A DNA stretch of 64,000 nt from Datura wrightii (taxonomy: Eukaryota; Streptophyta; Magnoliopsida; Solanales; Solanaceae). This document shows, in pieces, positions 36,181-49,700 of this stretch (positions within the stretch are counted from its first letter, which is position 1; every line of letters begins with the position of its first letter). The DNA lies in contig JASDFA010000020.1 of NCBI GenBank assembly GCA_035772735.1, forward strand, positions 92,511,001 through 92,575,000. Reading direction: 5' to 3'. The translations under genes were made by a program, and so were the position numbers. The notes under the pieces were generated by a model. It saw only the letters and a list, made by a program, of their open reading frames with translations, made no database searches and had not been told where the DNA came from.

Positions 36181-37718
36181 TCCAACATAAATATAACAAA
36201 TAGTAGTCCGGAATTGGAAGAGCAAAATTTTTTGGTCCATAAGCAACGCAACGAGATAGTTGTAGTGTAACTTTGGACGATTAAAAAGAACTTCTCTTTG
36301 TTATTTATTAACAGGCGGATCAACATTTGAAAAAATAACGGGAGCATAAATCCACGTTAGTCGAAATGATATCACGCAATATTCATATTAAATACGACTG
36401 ATGCCCTAATATATAAATATGAATTAAATGGCAATATTGGATGAAAGCTCACTTTGTAGACTGATGGTTTAAACATCACTTTGCATATGTTATTTTGTCA
36501 GTTCAAAATCTGTCATCTACACATTTTATGTTTTTTTTTTTAAATTGTTAACTAAAAACAAAAATGATAACGATGTAACAGCTATAAGGCTCAAACTTGG
36601 ATCACGCTAACCAAATGACCCAATCCAGCTGATATATTTGAGGGATTCTCTTAAAGTATATGATAGTTCTTCAAGGTATATACACACATACACATATATA
36701 GGCCAGATTGTTTTTCTAAAATTAACGGGTGCACGTGCATCCTCAGCCCACCACGTGAATTCGCCTCTGCTTACTAATAATAGTACATAGAATTGGGTGT
36801 CAAGTCGAGCAAGTCGAGCTTAACAAACTTTTTATAGTATCGAGTCGAGCAGAGCTCGAATCGGCTTTTTAATATTTAGTTCTGCGTAATAGTACATCAT
36901 TAAAATAAGTAAACTTATAATAAATTGATTAGAAAGACGTAAACATTACTATTTAAGTTAGTCCTTACATTCAACTTGATTGAATTATATATAATATTAA
37001 TTTAAATTATAATTCAATTCAAATGACATTAACTTAATATTGAACCTAGAATATTTTTTTCATTTGTTTTGGTAGTGAATAAAAATGGCCCGATGGCCAT
37101 TTTAACATATATATATATATATACAAAAAAATTTTAGACAAAAACTAAAAAAAAAAATTAAAAACTTTTAAAATATAATATAATGTTAATTTTTTTATTT
37201 GACTTTTTAAATTTAAAATATTAATTACATTTTGAAACATTCATAAAGTATCTAAGATATATATATATATATATATATTAATTGTATTAAATTAATTAAA
37301 AAATAAAATTATAAATAATAATTTAATTTAAACTAATAAATGAATTTTATTTAAAACAATTATTATATGACCATTGAGCAAAGCTGATTCAGTTGAACCA
37401 AAATTTTAATTAAATTAAGTCAAATCAAATTAAATACAAATGAGCGAAGAGTGGGCTCTATGACCAGGCCTACTAGTAAAGTAAGAAAGAAAAAACCGAG
37501 TAAATAGGTAAAAGACGGACCTAACCAGTCAAAGTACGTGTCATTTGTGGCTATGGATTTTCGCCAATCCAATCAAGCACTTGCCTCCACAAAGAAGAAC
37601 ACCTGTAATAACTGCCACTGATTGAAAAGAAAATCTTGCTAAAATAATCCAGGAAATTCAGTAACAACTCCAAGGAAAGCTAAAAAGTTTCTGATCCAAC
37701 TATAGTGTAAAAAACCCC
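36181..37718. other. AT-rich intergenic DNA and STN7 upstream region
   Basis: It contains poly-T (36529-36541), GTCGAGC repeats near 36805-36860, and TA dinucleotide runs near 37108 and 37257. The last 200 bp before the STN7 ATG are less AT-rich and hold ACGTGTCA (ABRE-like, near 37536) and CCAATCCAATCA (near 37566). No transcription start can be fixed from sequence alone. Confidence 0.4.
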
Positions 37719-40700
37719 ATGGCTGCAGTCGCCATAGGTGGAGTTGTATTACACTCTTCATTTTTGGGCAACAAACTCAAGCTGCCTTTATCTTTGAACA
37801 TACCATTCAAGAAACAATCCAATTCAAGGATAATTTACGCTCATGGAGGTGAAATGCTTAGTAGCTTTATGCATGATCTTTTTGTTGGAGTTGGGGTAGG
37901 ACTACCCTGTACTGTAATGGAGTGTGGTGATATAATTTATAGAAGCACACTGCCCAAGTCAAATGCGATCACAGTCACTGTTCCTGGAGTTATTTTGGCT
38001 TTGGGTACCCTGTCTTACCTCTGGGCTACTCCTGGTGTCGCTCCTGGTTTCTTCGATATGTTTGTCCTTGCCTTTGTTGAAAGATTGTTTCGACCTACTT
38101 ATAAGAAGGTGCTTTGATAATACTACTTCTGAATTAGTTAGTTAGGTCCTCTTCTTTTTCCCAAATTCTTCTGCGCTTTGTTTGCAGGATGATATTGTGT
38201 TGGGAAAGAAATTGGGTGAGGGATCTTTTGGTGCTGTTTATAGAGTTTCTTTGGCAAGAAAGCTATCGTCAAAGGTATGTCTTGGATGAATTATCTAAAG
38301 CTCCAGAAGTTGCAAGATTCTTCATTTTAGCCATATATTGTTGGGGCAACGAAATAACAACAATAAACACACACACACAAATTAACTGCGAGAAAATAGA
38401 GAAAAACGGAACACAAACGACACACAAGAATTTATGTGGTTCAGTCTCACGACCTAGTCCACAACTGCAACTAGGAGGAATTTTTTTACTCTCTCTCTTG
38501 TGGTGTATAGATTACAAGTACAAGTTATCTATTTATAGAAATAGATTAGGGTTATTAGGGTTTCTAACGGGCCTAATTAATCAGGCCTCCACAAGCCCAA
38601 CAATCTCCCACTTGGAGGCATGATAATCTTCAACTGCCATCCACTGTGAGCACTTGTACATCTAGTAATCTCCTCCTCATCTTCCTGGTTGCAGCGGCCT
38701 TTTCATCAGTTAACCTGAAGGCCCGTTGAAGCTTCCCCAAGCTCCAACATCAGTCACGGCTAAAACTGCCCCTGACTCGTCCTCTGTCCCTACCGACTCC
38801 CACTTGCACGAACTGCCGAATCCTGGGATACTCTGAGAACAAACAACACTCTCCATAGTTAGCAGGTAATCATCCGGAGAGACTTTGACAGCTGGAACAC
38901 TGGTTCTCTTAACCCACTGTCTGGTAACTCTGGCTGAAGTTTTAACTGGCTGACTGCCGATGCTCCCACTGCCACGAGAACCCCTGACTGGTTTACCTGA
39001 ACCTTTCCAAGCACGTTCAACCTGAATCTGACCTGTGGCTCTGGGTTTATCTCCTGCAAAACGAACCTTCTTATGCCCACGAGACGCTGTGAACCGGATT
39101 TTGTTTCTCTTCTGATCTGGGACAGTCACTCCCTCAGATGGTAAATAGACCATATACAGCGAACTCCGTTTCTTTCCTCGAGCTATGACCAAGTTCCCCT
39201 TCATCACCTTCCACTGCCCGTTTCCGAACTTAACATCGTGTCCCTCATCATCCAACTGCCCAACAGAAATCAACCGTTTCTTCAAGCTTGGAATCACTCG
39301 GACATCCTTTAAAGTCCACGAACCGACTGAAGTTTTCAGAATCATGTCACCCATGCCCGTTACATCAAGAACTTTATTGTTTGCTAGTCTTACCTTTCCA
39401 AAATCCCCTTCTTTCAGATTCTGCAATGCTTCACTGCTGTGGGTAGCATGAAATGAAGCACCAGAATCCATGACCCAGGAATCCACACTGCTCTCCACGC
39501 TACATATCAAGAGATCATTATGAGCATAGTCTCCTGCAATGTTAACTTGTTTATTATTCGGGCATTGATTCCTGAAATGCCCCACCTCCTTGCACGTCCA
39601 ACACGTTACACCTGAGCGATCCTGAGTCTTCGACTGACTCCTTCTTCTGTTCCTGCTCCCACTGCCTCTGCTATTTCTCCTTCCTCTGCTGACATTTAGC
39701 AATTCACTAGATGATTCCCCAGAACTCCTTCTTCTGACATCCTCGCCTAGAATGAGATCACGAATCTTCTCAAAAGTGAATCCATCGGGTCCCGCTGAAC
39801 TGGTAACTGCTGTAACCGTTCCGGACCAACTGTCAGGTAATGACGATAGCAGTAGTAAGGCTTGAACTTCATCATCGAACTTAATGCCCACTGACGTAAG
39901 TCTGGCTAAGATTGAATTCATTGTATTTATGTGCTCGGTAACTAAACTGCCTTCCTTCATTTTTGTGTTCACCAATTCTCTAATCAGAAAGACCTTGTTT
40001 GCTGCAGATGGCTTCTCGTACATGTTAGACAGCGCTTCCATGACACCTTTCGCTGTCTTCTCCTTCAGAATGTTAAACGCAACATTCTTGGTCAACGAGA
40101 GTCGGATAACCGCCATGGCTTTCCGATCCAAACCTGCCCACTCTGCATCAGACATCTTTTCTGGCTTGTCACCCAATACCATGTCTAACTCCTTCTGAAC
40201 CAGCAAATCCTCAATTTGCATTTTCCACCAACTGAAATCTGCACCATCAAACTTTTCAACTCGATACTTCCCATCTTTTGCCATCTCAAACGACTAGATG
40301 AGGTACCCGGTACAACTGATCTCAGATCTTGGTAACTTCGTCAGAAATTCAATGACAAAACCAATACGCACCAACAAAGCAACTCGGACCAACAACAACA
40401 AAAAAAATTGAAAACCTTCTGCCTGAAAAAAAAAATTCTCCGGCGAAACAGTACCTGTCGGTGCTTTTCCGGCGACTGCTCTCTCTCCTTTTCCGGCTTC
40501 GCGACTGCTGCTGCTCCGGTCGGCAGTTTTTAGTTCTTTTCCAAAAATTTTAGGTGATTCTCGCTAATTTTTTTTTTCGTGTGTATAACCTCGCTTTGAT
40601 ACCACTTGTTGGGGCAACGAAATAACAACAATAAACACACACACACAAATTAACTGCGAGAAAATAGAGAAAAACGGAACACAAACGACACACAAGAATT

Positions 40701-43700
40701 TACGTGGTTCGGTCTCACGACCTAGTCCACAACTGCAACTAGGAGGAATTTTATTACTCTCTCTCTTGTGGTGTATAGATTACAAGTACAAACTATCTAT
40801 TTATAGAAATAGATTAGGGTTATTAGGGTTTCTAACGGGCCTAATTAATCAGGCCTCCACAAGCCCAACATATATTCCCTGAGTCTTAAAGAGTGGCACC
40901 CAGTCAATTTGATGTTGGCACTTCCATGTTATTATCACTAATTATGGATTTTCATGTACAAAATCTCAAACTATAGCTGCTATCTGCTCGATACATTCTA
41001 TGAGAAACCGTGGTTGTCAACTCAAACAGGCACGAGTCGTTAATACCAGTTTTTTTATTTCGGGCATGAAGGGTGGTGATTTAGTCTTAAAAAGAGCAAC
41101 AGAATATGGAGCAGTGGAAATATGGATGAATGAGCGTGTGCGTAGAGCTTGTGCTAATAGTTGTGCTGATTTTCTCTATGGGTTTCTAGAGGTATACTTG
41201 TATTTTGTTTAATATCCATTATCACATGCACTTTTGGAAATTGCAATCTTTCTATGAGTTTGAGTTATTTATGTTTAAAATGGTTGCTAGAGTTCTTCAA
41301 AGAAAGGAGCAGAGTATTGGCTCCTTTGGCGTTTCGAAGGGGAAGCTACACTTGCTGATTTGATGCAGAGTAGAGAGTTTCCCTACAATGTAGGTATTTT
41401 TCTTTATCATGATTCCATTGTATTGTTAGCTAGGTTCTGTGTCCAACATTAACAGCTTTTATATGTAGATCTAATGCATATTGGTGTAGTTCTCCTATAA
41501 ACCTACAGGAGGAACTGCTTTGAGGACACAACATGAAATTCTATTAGTTGTCTAACAGTCCTTGTATAACAAAACATACTCTAGATTTTCTCATTCAAAC
41601 GCTTTGCTTATGGTAAATATTCAGCAATTCCAATTGACCTGGATAGATATTTAACGATTTCCCTATTTCATTACGAATTTTCCTGGATGAAATTAGAGGT
41701 CTGTGCTTATACCATTGTGAATCTGCGATTAAGGTGAATACTTTCCCAGGGTCTTTGGAGGGAGAAAAGGTATAGAATTTAAAATATATATATATTTGAT
41801 ATTCGAGGGTGAGCTGGGGTTTTTGAATGAAGGAGCTACAGGTTTTTGCTCTCCAAGCACTATAGCAAAGTCTGCTAATGTACTCCATGGCTCGAGCTCG
41901 TACTAACAAGAGCAAAATAGTTACTCTGGCAGATGGTAAACGGCATCAGCTCCCATCCATCACCTTTGGGAGCTATCTACTGTCTCAATTCCAGTCTATT
42001 CCTAAAGGATAACAATTGGTCTTAGATTCTGTCTCTCAGAAATCAGCGATTCTGAAGGATTACGGAGTCTCAATGGTACTCCAGCAACTCGTCCACTCCA
42101 TTTCTCAAACGCTGAGACCTCTACTCAGCCCACACCAGTAGAAAAGCCAGATTTCGATGCAAACAGAACAACCCAGAAAGGTGAAATTCTCTCTTACATT
42201 CCTCCGACTATGAAGCAGGGTAAAGTAGTTACGAGAATAATGGAGGGCGACTAGAAATCACACGAAGCCTATTGGAAATCTTCTTTGATAGGGTTTGTGA
42301 TTGGAGACACACCGCATATGAAATCCATGGACAGTTTTGTATCTAATACCTGGGACTTTGCTGCAAAGCCCCAAATTCTTGCTCATAGGTCTGGGTATTT
42401 TATCTTTTGATTCGAGACATTTGCTGTTAGGGAAATGGTCTTGATGGGGGGACCTTATACCTATCATAACAAACCCTTTTACTGTGTAAAATTGGTCAAC
42501 TAAATTTTGAGTTTAACCTAGATTATATCACGACCAGCCCCTGTGGGTAGGCTTTCCAGGCTTGCTCGTGGGGTATTAGTCTAGTGAAACTCTAAGCAAG
42601 AGTATCAGTGTCATTGGTCGACCTAAATACACATATAAGGTTACAACAAAAATGGCTAGAATATCATATGCTCGTATACTAGTGGAAACCAATGTCTCTC
42701 AGCTCCTACTGGACTCTATTAAAATTGTCACCCCCACTGGAGCATCCAGCTAATTGTTGAGTATGATTGGAGAACAAGATTATGTATTATATGTATGAGA
42801 TTTGGGCACAACCAGGAGGGTTGTTGGCAAGGAAAGGAGAAGCAGGTTATAGAGGACGAGTTCCAAGAAGTCCTCAGGAAGAGGAGGAGCAATAGAGGGA
42901 GAAGGAAATAAATCACAAAGAATTGGGTGGTAAAAGAGCTGGATGGTATAGAGGAAGCTGAGATCCCCAACCAGACAGTACCCATCTTAGTAGGGAATGT
43001 GTCTAATGCCCCCAGGAGGTTCTGTTACCTACGTGAACTCTACATTATAGCTACAAACTAGCATCCTCCAGCATGATCAGGGAACATGTTTGATTGCCTT
43101 CAAGAGATTAAAAGAACATGGATACTTGACAGGCTAGTGATTTGGGTAGTGCCCCTTCCCCCTCCATAAGACTTGTTGCATGAAACATCAAAGGGCTCAA
43201 CCAACCCCTGAAGCAAAAGGAGCTGAAGTTATCTCTGCAAAAAAAACAAGATAGAATTCTTTGGTTGTTTGGAAACAAGAGTTAAATACCATAAAGCTCA
43301 GAACATCATTAGGAAAGTAGGCCGGGGCTAGAATACTTAATGTAGCTACCCTATGGCCTCAAATGAAAGAGTATGGTGTTAGCCAAAATGCAAGGATCAC
43401 TAACAATCCGAGGTTTTAGCCAGTTTCAACAGGAGCTTTATCGGAGAAAGCTCGAGTATTCAACTTGTATTAATGGAAGAGGAAGATATGGTGTACGGAA
43501 TTCAAAAGGAGACTTTATGATTACTTCAATGAATGAGTAGTGTCTTACAATCGCTAAGCTTTATACAAGAAGAAATGACCCTGTAACCGACAATGAACTA
43601 CTAACTAACTTTTCTAACAACTTCTAACAACCAATGCTTGCTAGGACTGCTGACATGGCTAATAACTACTTTTTGGACTATAACTAACTCCTAACCAACA

Positions 43701-46700
43701 CTCAATTTCGTATATCAGTACTCCCCGCCAATAAAGGATCCTTGACCTCAAGGATCAAAATGAGGAAAGCGAGTCTTGAGAATGTTGACAAACTCCCAAG
43801 TAGCATGATCTGCTGGTAAGCCAAGCCATTTGACCAACACCTGAGCAACAGCCTTATTCCCTTTCTTCACCATCCTTCTCTGAAGAGCAGCCTCTGGATC
43901 AGGTCAATGGGGATCAGCAATATCTATAGAAGGGGGGATAGGATATTTGAGATGGAATTTCATGACATTTCTTGAGGAGAGACACATGGACAGTGGGGTG
44001 GATCTTCACTGCAGAGGGAAATAACAAGGTATAGGCTATAGGCCTACTTGTTTAATAATTTGGAAGGGCCCATAGTACTTAGCAGCCAATCTGTGAAAAG
44101 GTTGCTGAGCCAAAGTAACTTGTCTATAGGGCTGAATCTTCAAATAAACCCAATTTCCAACATCAAAGTTTCTGTCAGCTCTATGTGAATCAGTTTGTTG
44201 TTTCATTCGGAGTTGAGCCCTTGAGAGGTGGAACTGAAGTAATTGGAGTTGATATTTCCTATTGAGTAATGTATTGTCAACCTCTGATGAAGCAGATTCA
44301 CTTGGCAAATAGGGAAGATGGAGGGGAGGTCTACCATACAAAGCTTCATAAGGTGTTGTTTGAATAGCAGAATGAAAAGCGGTGCTGTACCAATACTCAG
44401 CCATGGGCAAACAAGAGAACCAGTTGGTAGCTTGTTCATTGCAAGAGCACCTCAAATAAGTCTCCAGGTATCTGTTCAAAACTTCAGTCTGGCCATCAGA
44501 CTAAGGATGATAAGCAGATGAAGTATTCAACTGTACTCCTTGCAAAGTAAACAATTCCTGCCAAAAAGAACTTGAAGACACAACATTCCTATCACTTGTA
44601 ATAACATCTGGTAAGCCATGCAGCCTGACTACTACCTCCATAAACACCTTGGCCACAGATTGAGCAGAATAAGGATGTTTCAAAGGAATAAAATGGCCAT
44701 ACTTGCTTAGCCTGTCAACCACCACCAAAATTACCTCATGACCATGTGATTTGGGCAACCCATCAATAAAGTCCATGCTTATTTGAGACCAGACTGCTGC
44801 AGGAATAGGTAAGGGCTGTAATAACCCTGGATAGGCAACCAAGTCAGCCTTATTCCTCTGACAGATATTACACTTCTGAATAAAAACTTTAACATCCTCT
44901 CTGATGCCTTTCCAGTAAAAGAGAGTCAGCAGTCTCTTCAAGGTTGCATCATCTCCAGAATGACCCCCTTGTGGAGTACAATGCCACCAAGTAATAATGG
45001 ACTTCCTTGGTTCAGGAACTTTACCAACCACTAGTCTACCCTTCCTCCTGAGTTGGTTATTGTACTAGGTGAACTCAGAAGAACCAATGTTACTCTGCAG
45101 TTGTTCAATAAGAGCTTTCATATCCAGATCAGTCTCCCAGCTAGCAGCGATCTCTTGTAGTAGCTCAAAACTAGTGGAGGACATAACTAAAGCCATTAGT
45201 TCAGAACCAGTGACTCTAGAAAGTGCATCAGCCACCTTTATTCTCCACCCCTTTTTTATACTCAATAGTATAATCAAAAGGCATCAGTTTTAGTTAACCA
45301 CATCAACTGAGTGTTTGTATGGAGTTTCTGTTCCATTAAAAACTTTAAAGCCCTTTGATCAGTCCTAATGATAAACTTCTGACCAAGAAGGTACTGAGAC
45401 CACTTAGTCACAGCATGCACAATTGCCAACAACTCCCTATCATATATACAAACATAGCAGCATGTCTATTAGATAGCCCTTTACTGATGAATGCAATGGG
45501 ATATCCTTGTTGCATAAGAACAGCCCCAATACCCTTACCACTTGCATCAGTCTCCACCACAAAAGTCTAAGTATAATCAGGAAGAACAAGGTCTGGGGCT
45601 TGAGTAAGTGCTTTTTTTAGTTGATTAAAAGCAACCTCAGCTTCAGGAGACCACTTGAAACTATCCTTTTTGAGAAGATCAGTTAAGGGTCTGCTTATAA
45701 CTCCAAAACTTCTAATAAACCTTCTGTAGTAACCAGCCAATCCCAAGAATCCTCTCAACTGTTTAACAGTCTCTGGCACTGGCCATTTTTGGACAGCTGC
45801 TATCTTTTGAGGGTCAGTGGAGACACCTTCCTCAAATATGAAATGGCCCAAATATTCAATTCTGGAAACCCAAAAAAACACTTACTCTCCTTTGCAAACA
45901 AGTGATGTAACTTCATCTCCAAGAAGATACAGATGATCATCCAGATTCTGACTATAGATCAGAATATCATCAAAAAACACTTGTACAAACTTCCTGAGAA
46001 ACTTCTTAAAAACTGAATTCATCAACCCTTGGAAAGTTGCTGGAGAATTGGACAAACCAAAGGGCATAACCAGGTATTCAAAATGACAGAATGAGTCCTA
46101 AAGCAGTCTTAGGAATGTCATCTATTGCCATTCTCAGTTGGTGGTAGCCAGACCTTAGATCTATTTTGAAAAAGATCTTAGAACCCCCTAACTCATCTAA
46201 CAAATCCTCCACCACAGGTATAGGAAATTTGTTCTTCACTGTATGCTTATTTAAATCTCTATAATCTGCACACAACCTCCATGACCATCCTTTTTCCCCA
46301 CCAAGACTACAGGTGATGCAAAAGGGCTGCTACTGGGCTGTATTATTCCTTGGTCTAGCATCTCTTGTACCAACTACTCAATGATGTCCTTCTTAACAGA
46401 GGGATACCTACAAGGTCTCTTGTTAACAGGCTAAGTACCATGTTGCAATAATATGGTATGATCAAATACACCTCTAAATGGGGGTAGCCCTTTAGGTTCC
46501 TCAAACAGCTCCCTAAAGTCATTTAACAGTTCTAATAACTTGGAATCCATTTCTGTTTCCCCTTTTGTCTCCAAAGCATACCACTATGGTTCAGTACATC
46601 TAGTAGGTACTACTTGAATCATGCATAATTGAGATTCAATACCTGTTCTTTTCTCCAATTACCAGCTCCAGAAGAAATAATTTGCTTTCCTGCTCCCCTC

Positions 46701-49700
46701 AACAGATGCTTCCTTCCCTTGTACCAGAACTCCATAGTGAGATTTTTGAAATTCATCTTGATGTCTCCTAGAGTTAAAAGCCACCGGACCCCCAATACCA
46801 CCCCACAAGATCCCAGAGGTAGTAGTAAGAATTCAGCTGTAAACTCAGCTCCTTGCAATAGCCAAGATATCCTACACACCTTGTCTACCTTCATACTGTT
46901 GCCATTAGCTGCAGCTACTAGTTGAGGATTGGTGTTTCTAATCTTGCACCCCAACAACCTCACAAGTTCAGGGTCAATGAAATTGTGAGAACTGCCAGTA
47001 TCTACTAAAATGTGCAAAGGCTTCTTGGAATGATACCCAGTCACCCTCAATGTTCTATACCCCAAAGATCCATTAAGAGCATGTAGGGATATTTCCATAT
47101 GTTCCATAATCTGCTCCTGATCCACCCTGTCCACCTCATAGTTGTCATCCTCCTGCCCTGCTGCTTCCTCTTGTTCCTCTACTTCTAGCATATAGAGTTG
47201 TTTTAAGTTCTTGCATTTATGACCAAGAACATACTTTTCAGTACAGAAATAACACAATCCCTGTGCCCTCTTCTCATTCATTTCCTCTATACTTAACCTC
47301 CTCCTGGTTACCCCTTTCTGAGCTGTAGGTAAAACTGCAGCAGGTGTGGGTAAGAGAGATCTATTTTGAAGTCTCTGCTCACTATGAATTCTCCTGGATT
47401 CCATAGGAAAATAGGAATATTTGAGAGCTTTGCATGAGCAGCTAAATGGGCTTCTTGCATCCTAGCAGTCTTGTACACTTGTGACAATGTAACAGGATTT
47501 GTCAGCTTAACTGCAAGATTCAATTCCTCTGTGAGTCCCCCAAGAAAACAGCTAATTGCATTTTCTTGTGATAGATTCACCCTTGTCAAATGTTTCTCAA
47601 AGATAGCTTGATACTCCCTCACAGACGCTCAATTTCGTATATCATATGGATTTTCCAAAAGCCTCATATTCAAGTGCAAATATTACTGATAAAGGAATAG
47701 TACATATATTGTAGGGTGATTGATCCTGCTATCTCATTCTCTTCAGCATTCACTGTTGTCTATGCTAGGAATAAGGCTCAGAATAGGGTGTGCTTGGGGG
47801 AGGACTTGAAGCAAATTGGTACTATTAACACTGAACCGTGGCTACTGTGTTGGGACTTCAACACCATGCTATCATCTGATGACAGAATGGGACCTCCTGT
47901 AACAGAGGTTGAGACAGCTACATTTATATAATGTGCTAATTCCCTACAGATGACCACACTCAAATCGAAGGGGTGCATTTCACTTTCTGTAACAAATAAT
48001 AGCAGGGGCATAAGGTGTACTCCAAATTTGTCTGAGGCTTGGGAAACTTCAACGGATCCAATCTCATGGACCTGAGCAGCTAAATGGGCTTCTTGCATCC
48101 TAGCAGTCTTGTACACTTGTGACAATGTAACAGGATTTGTCAGCTTAACTGCAAGATTCAATTCTTCTGTGAGTCCCCCAAGAAAACAGCTAATTGCATT
48201 TTCTTGTGATAGATTCACCCTTGTCAAATGTTTCTTAAAGATAGCTTGATACTCCCTCACAGACGCTCAATTTCGTATATCATATGGATTTTCCAAAAGC
48301 CTCATATTCAAGTGCAAATATTACTGATAAAGGAATAGTACATATATTGTAGGGTGATTGATCCTGCTATCTCATTCTCTTCAGCATTCACTGTTGTCTA
48401 TGCTAGGAATAAGGCTCAGAATAGGGTGTGCTTGGGGGAGGACTTGAAGCAAATTGGTACTATTAACACTGAACCGTGGCTACTGTGTTGGGACTTCAAC
48501 ACCATGCTATCATCTGATGACAGAATGGGACCTCCTGTAACAGAGGTTGAGACAGCTACATTTATATAATGTGCTAATTCCCTACAGATGACCACACTCA
48601 AATCGAAGGGGTGCATTTCACTTTCTGTAACAAATAATAGCAGGGGCATAAGGTGTACTCCAAAATTGTCTGAGGCTTGGGAAACTTCAACGGATCCAAT
48701 CTCATGGACATGAGCAGCTAAATGGGCTTCTTGCATCCTAGCAGTCTTGTACACTTGTGACAATGTAACAGGATTTGTCAGCTTAACTGCAAGATTCAAT
48801 TCTTCTGTGAGTCCCCCAAGAAAACAGCTAATTGCATTTTCTTGTGATAGATTCACCCTTGTCAAATGTTTCTTAAAGATAGCTTGATACTCCCTCACAG
48901 ACGCTCAATTTCGTATATCATATGGATTTTCCAAAAGCCTCATATTCAAGTGCAAATATTACTGATAAAGGAATAGTACATATATTGTAGGGTGATTGAT
49001 CCTGCTATCTCATTCTCTTCAGCATTCACTGTTGTCTATGCTAGGAATAAGGCTCAGAATAGGGTGTGCTTGGGGGAGGACTTGAAGCAAATTGGTACTA
49101 TTAACACTGAACCGTGGCTACTGTGTTGGGACTTCAACACCATGCTATCATCTGATGACAGAATGGGACCTCCTGTAACAGAGGTTGAGACAGCTACATT
49201 TATATAATGTGCTAATTCCCTACAGATGACCACACTCAAATCGAAGGGGTGCATTTCACTTTCTGTAACAAATAATAGCAGGGGCATAAGGTGTACTCCA
49301 AAATTGTCTGAGGCTTGGGAAACTTCAACGGATCCAATCTCATGGACATGAGCAGCTAAATGGGCTTCTTGCATCCTAGCAGTCTTGTACACTTGTGACA
49401 ATGTAACAGGATTTGTCAGCTTAACTGCAAGATTCAATTCTTCTGTGAGTCCCCCAAGAAAACAGCTAATTGCATTTTCTTGTGATAGATTCACCCTTGT
49501 CAAATGTTTCTCAAAGATAGCTTGATACTCCCTCACAGACACTCAATTTCGTATATCACATGGATTTTCCAAAAGCCTCATGTTCAAGTGCAAATATTAC
49601 TGATAAAGGAATAGTACATATATTGTAGGGTGATTGATCCTGCTATCTCATTCTCTTCAGCACTCACTGTTGTCTATGCTAGGAATAAGGCTCAGAATAG

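Larger units (their letters stand above)
38339..40870 (-). mobile_element. Non-autonomous Ty1/copia (Tork-like) element with gag-protease only
   Basis: Two 264-bp LTRs (38339-38602, 40607-40870; TGTTGGGGCAACG...CCCAACA) differ at only a handful of bases and are flanked by TATAT. On the minus strand the primer-binding site AGTGGTATCAAAGCGAG follows the right LTR, and a purine tract AAGTGGGAGATT precedes the left one. The interior is one 524-aa ORF. Integrase, RT and RNase H are absent, so it needs proteins in trans. Elements with LTRs and gag only are known in plants (TR-GAG type). It sits antisense to STN7. Confidence 0.92.
38275..41071 (+). other. STN7 intron 2 (2.8 kb) carrying a copia-type element
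   Basis: GT at 38275 and AG at 41070-41071. Without the 2.5-kb insertion and its 5-bp duplication the intron would be only about 260 bp. Confidence 0.88.
43492..47644 (-). mobile_element. Reina-type Ty3/gypsy chromovirus, 5' LTR almost entirely deleted
   Basis: The left LTR (43492-43717, 226 bp) is complete. At the right end only the last 17 bp of the LTR (CTCAATTTCGTATATCA, 47628-47644) remain, joined directly to gag, yet TATGG is preserved on both sides. Minus-strand pol and gag domains run in order from 47622 down to about 43735: gag, CCHC, protease, RT, RNase H, integrase, chromodomain. Short LTRs, the integrase text and a C-terminal chromodomain fit the Reina clade. Without its 5' LTR and primer site it cannot move. 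Confidence 0.9.

Noticed and set aside
37963..38145. Second-frame ORF over STN7 exon 1 and intron 1
   Set aside because: It overlaps the real exon in another frame, and its residues have no family match.
38189..38623. 144-codon ORF starting in STN7 exon 2
   Set aside because: It reads exon 2 in the wrong frame and then the copia LTR, so it is an artefact.
39185..39451. + strand ORFs at 39185-39451 and 39884-40198
   Set aside because: They are antisense shadows of the intact minus-strand gag-protease ORF.
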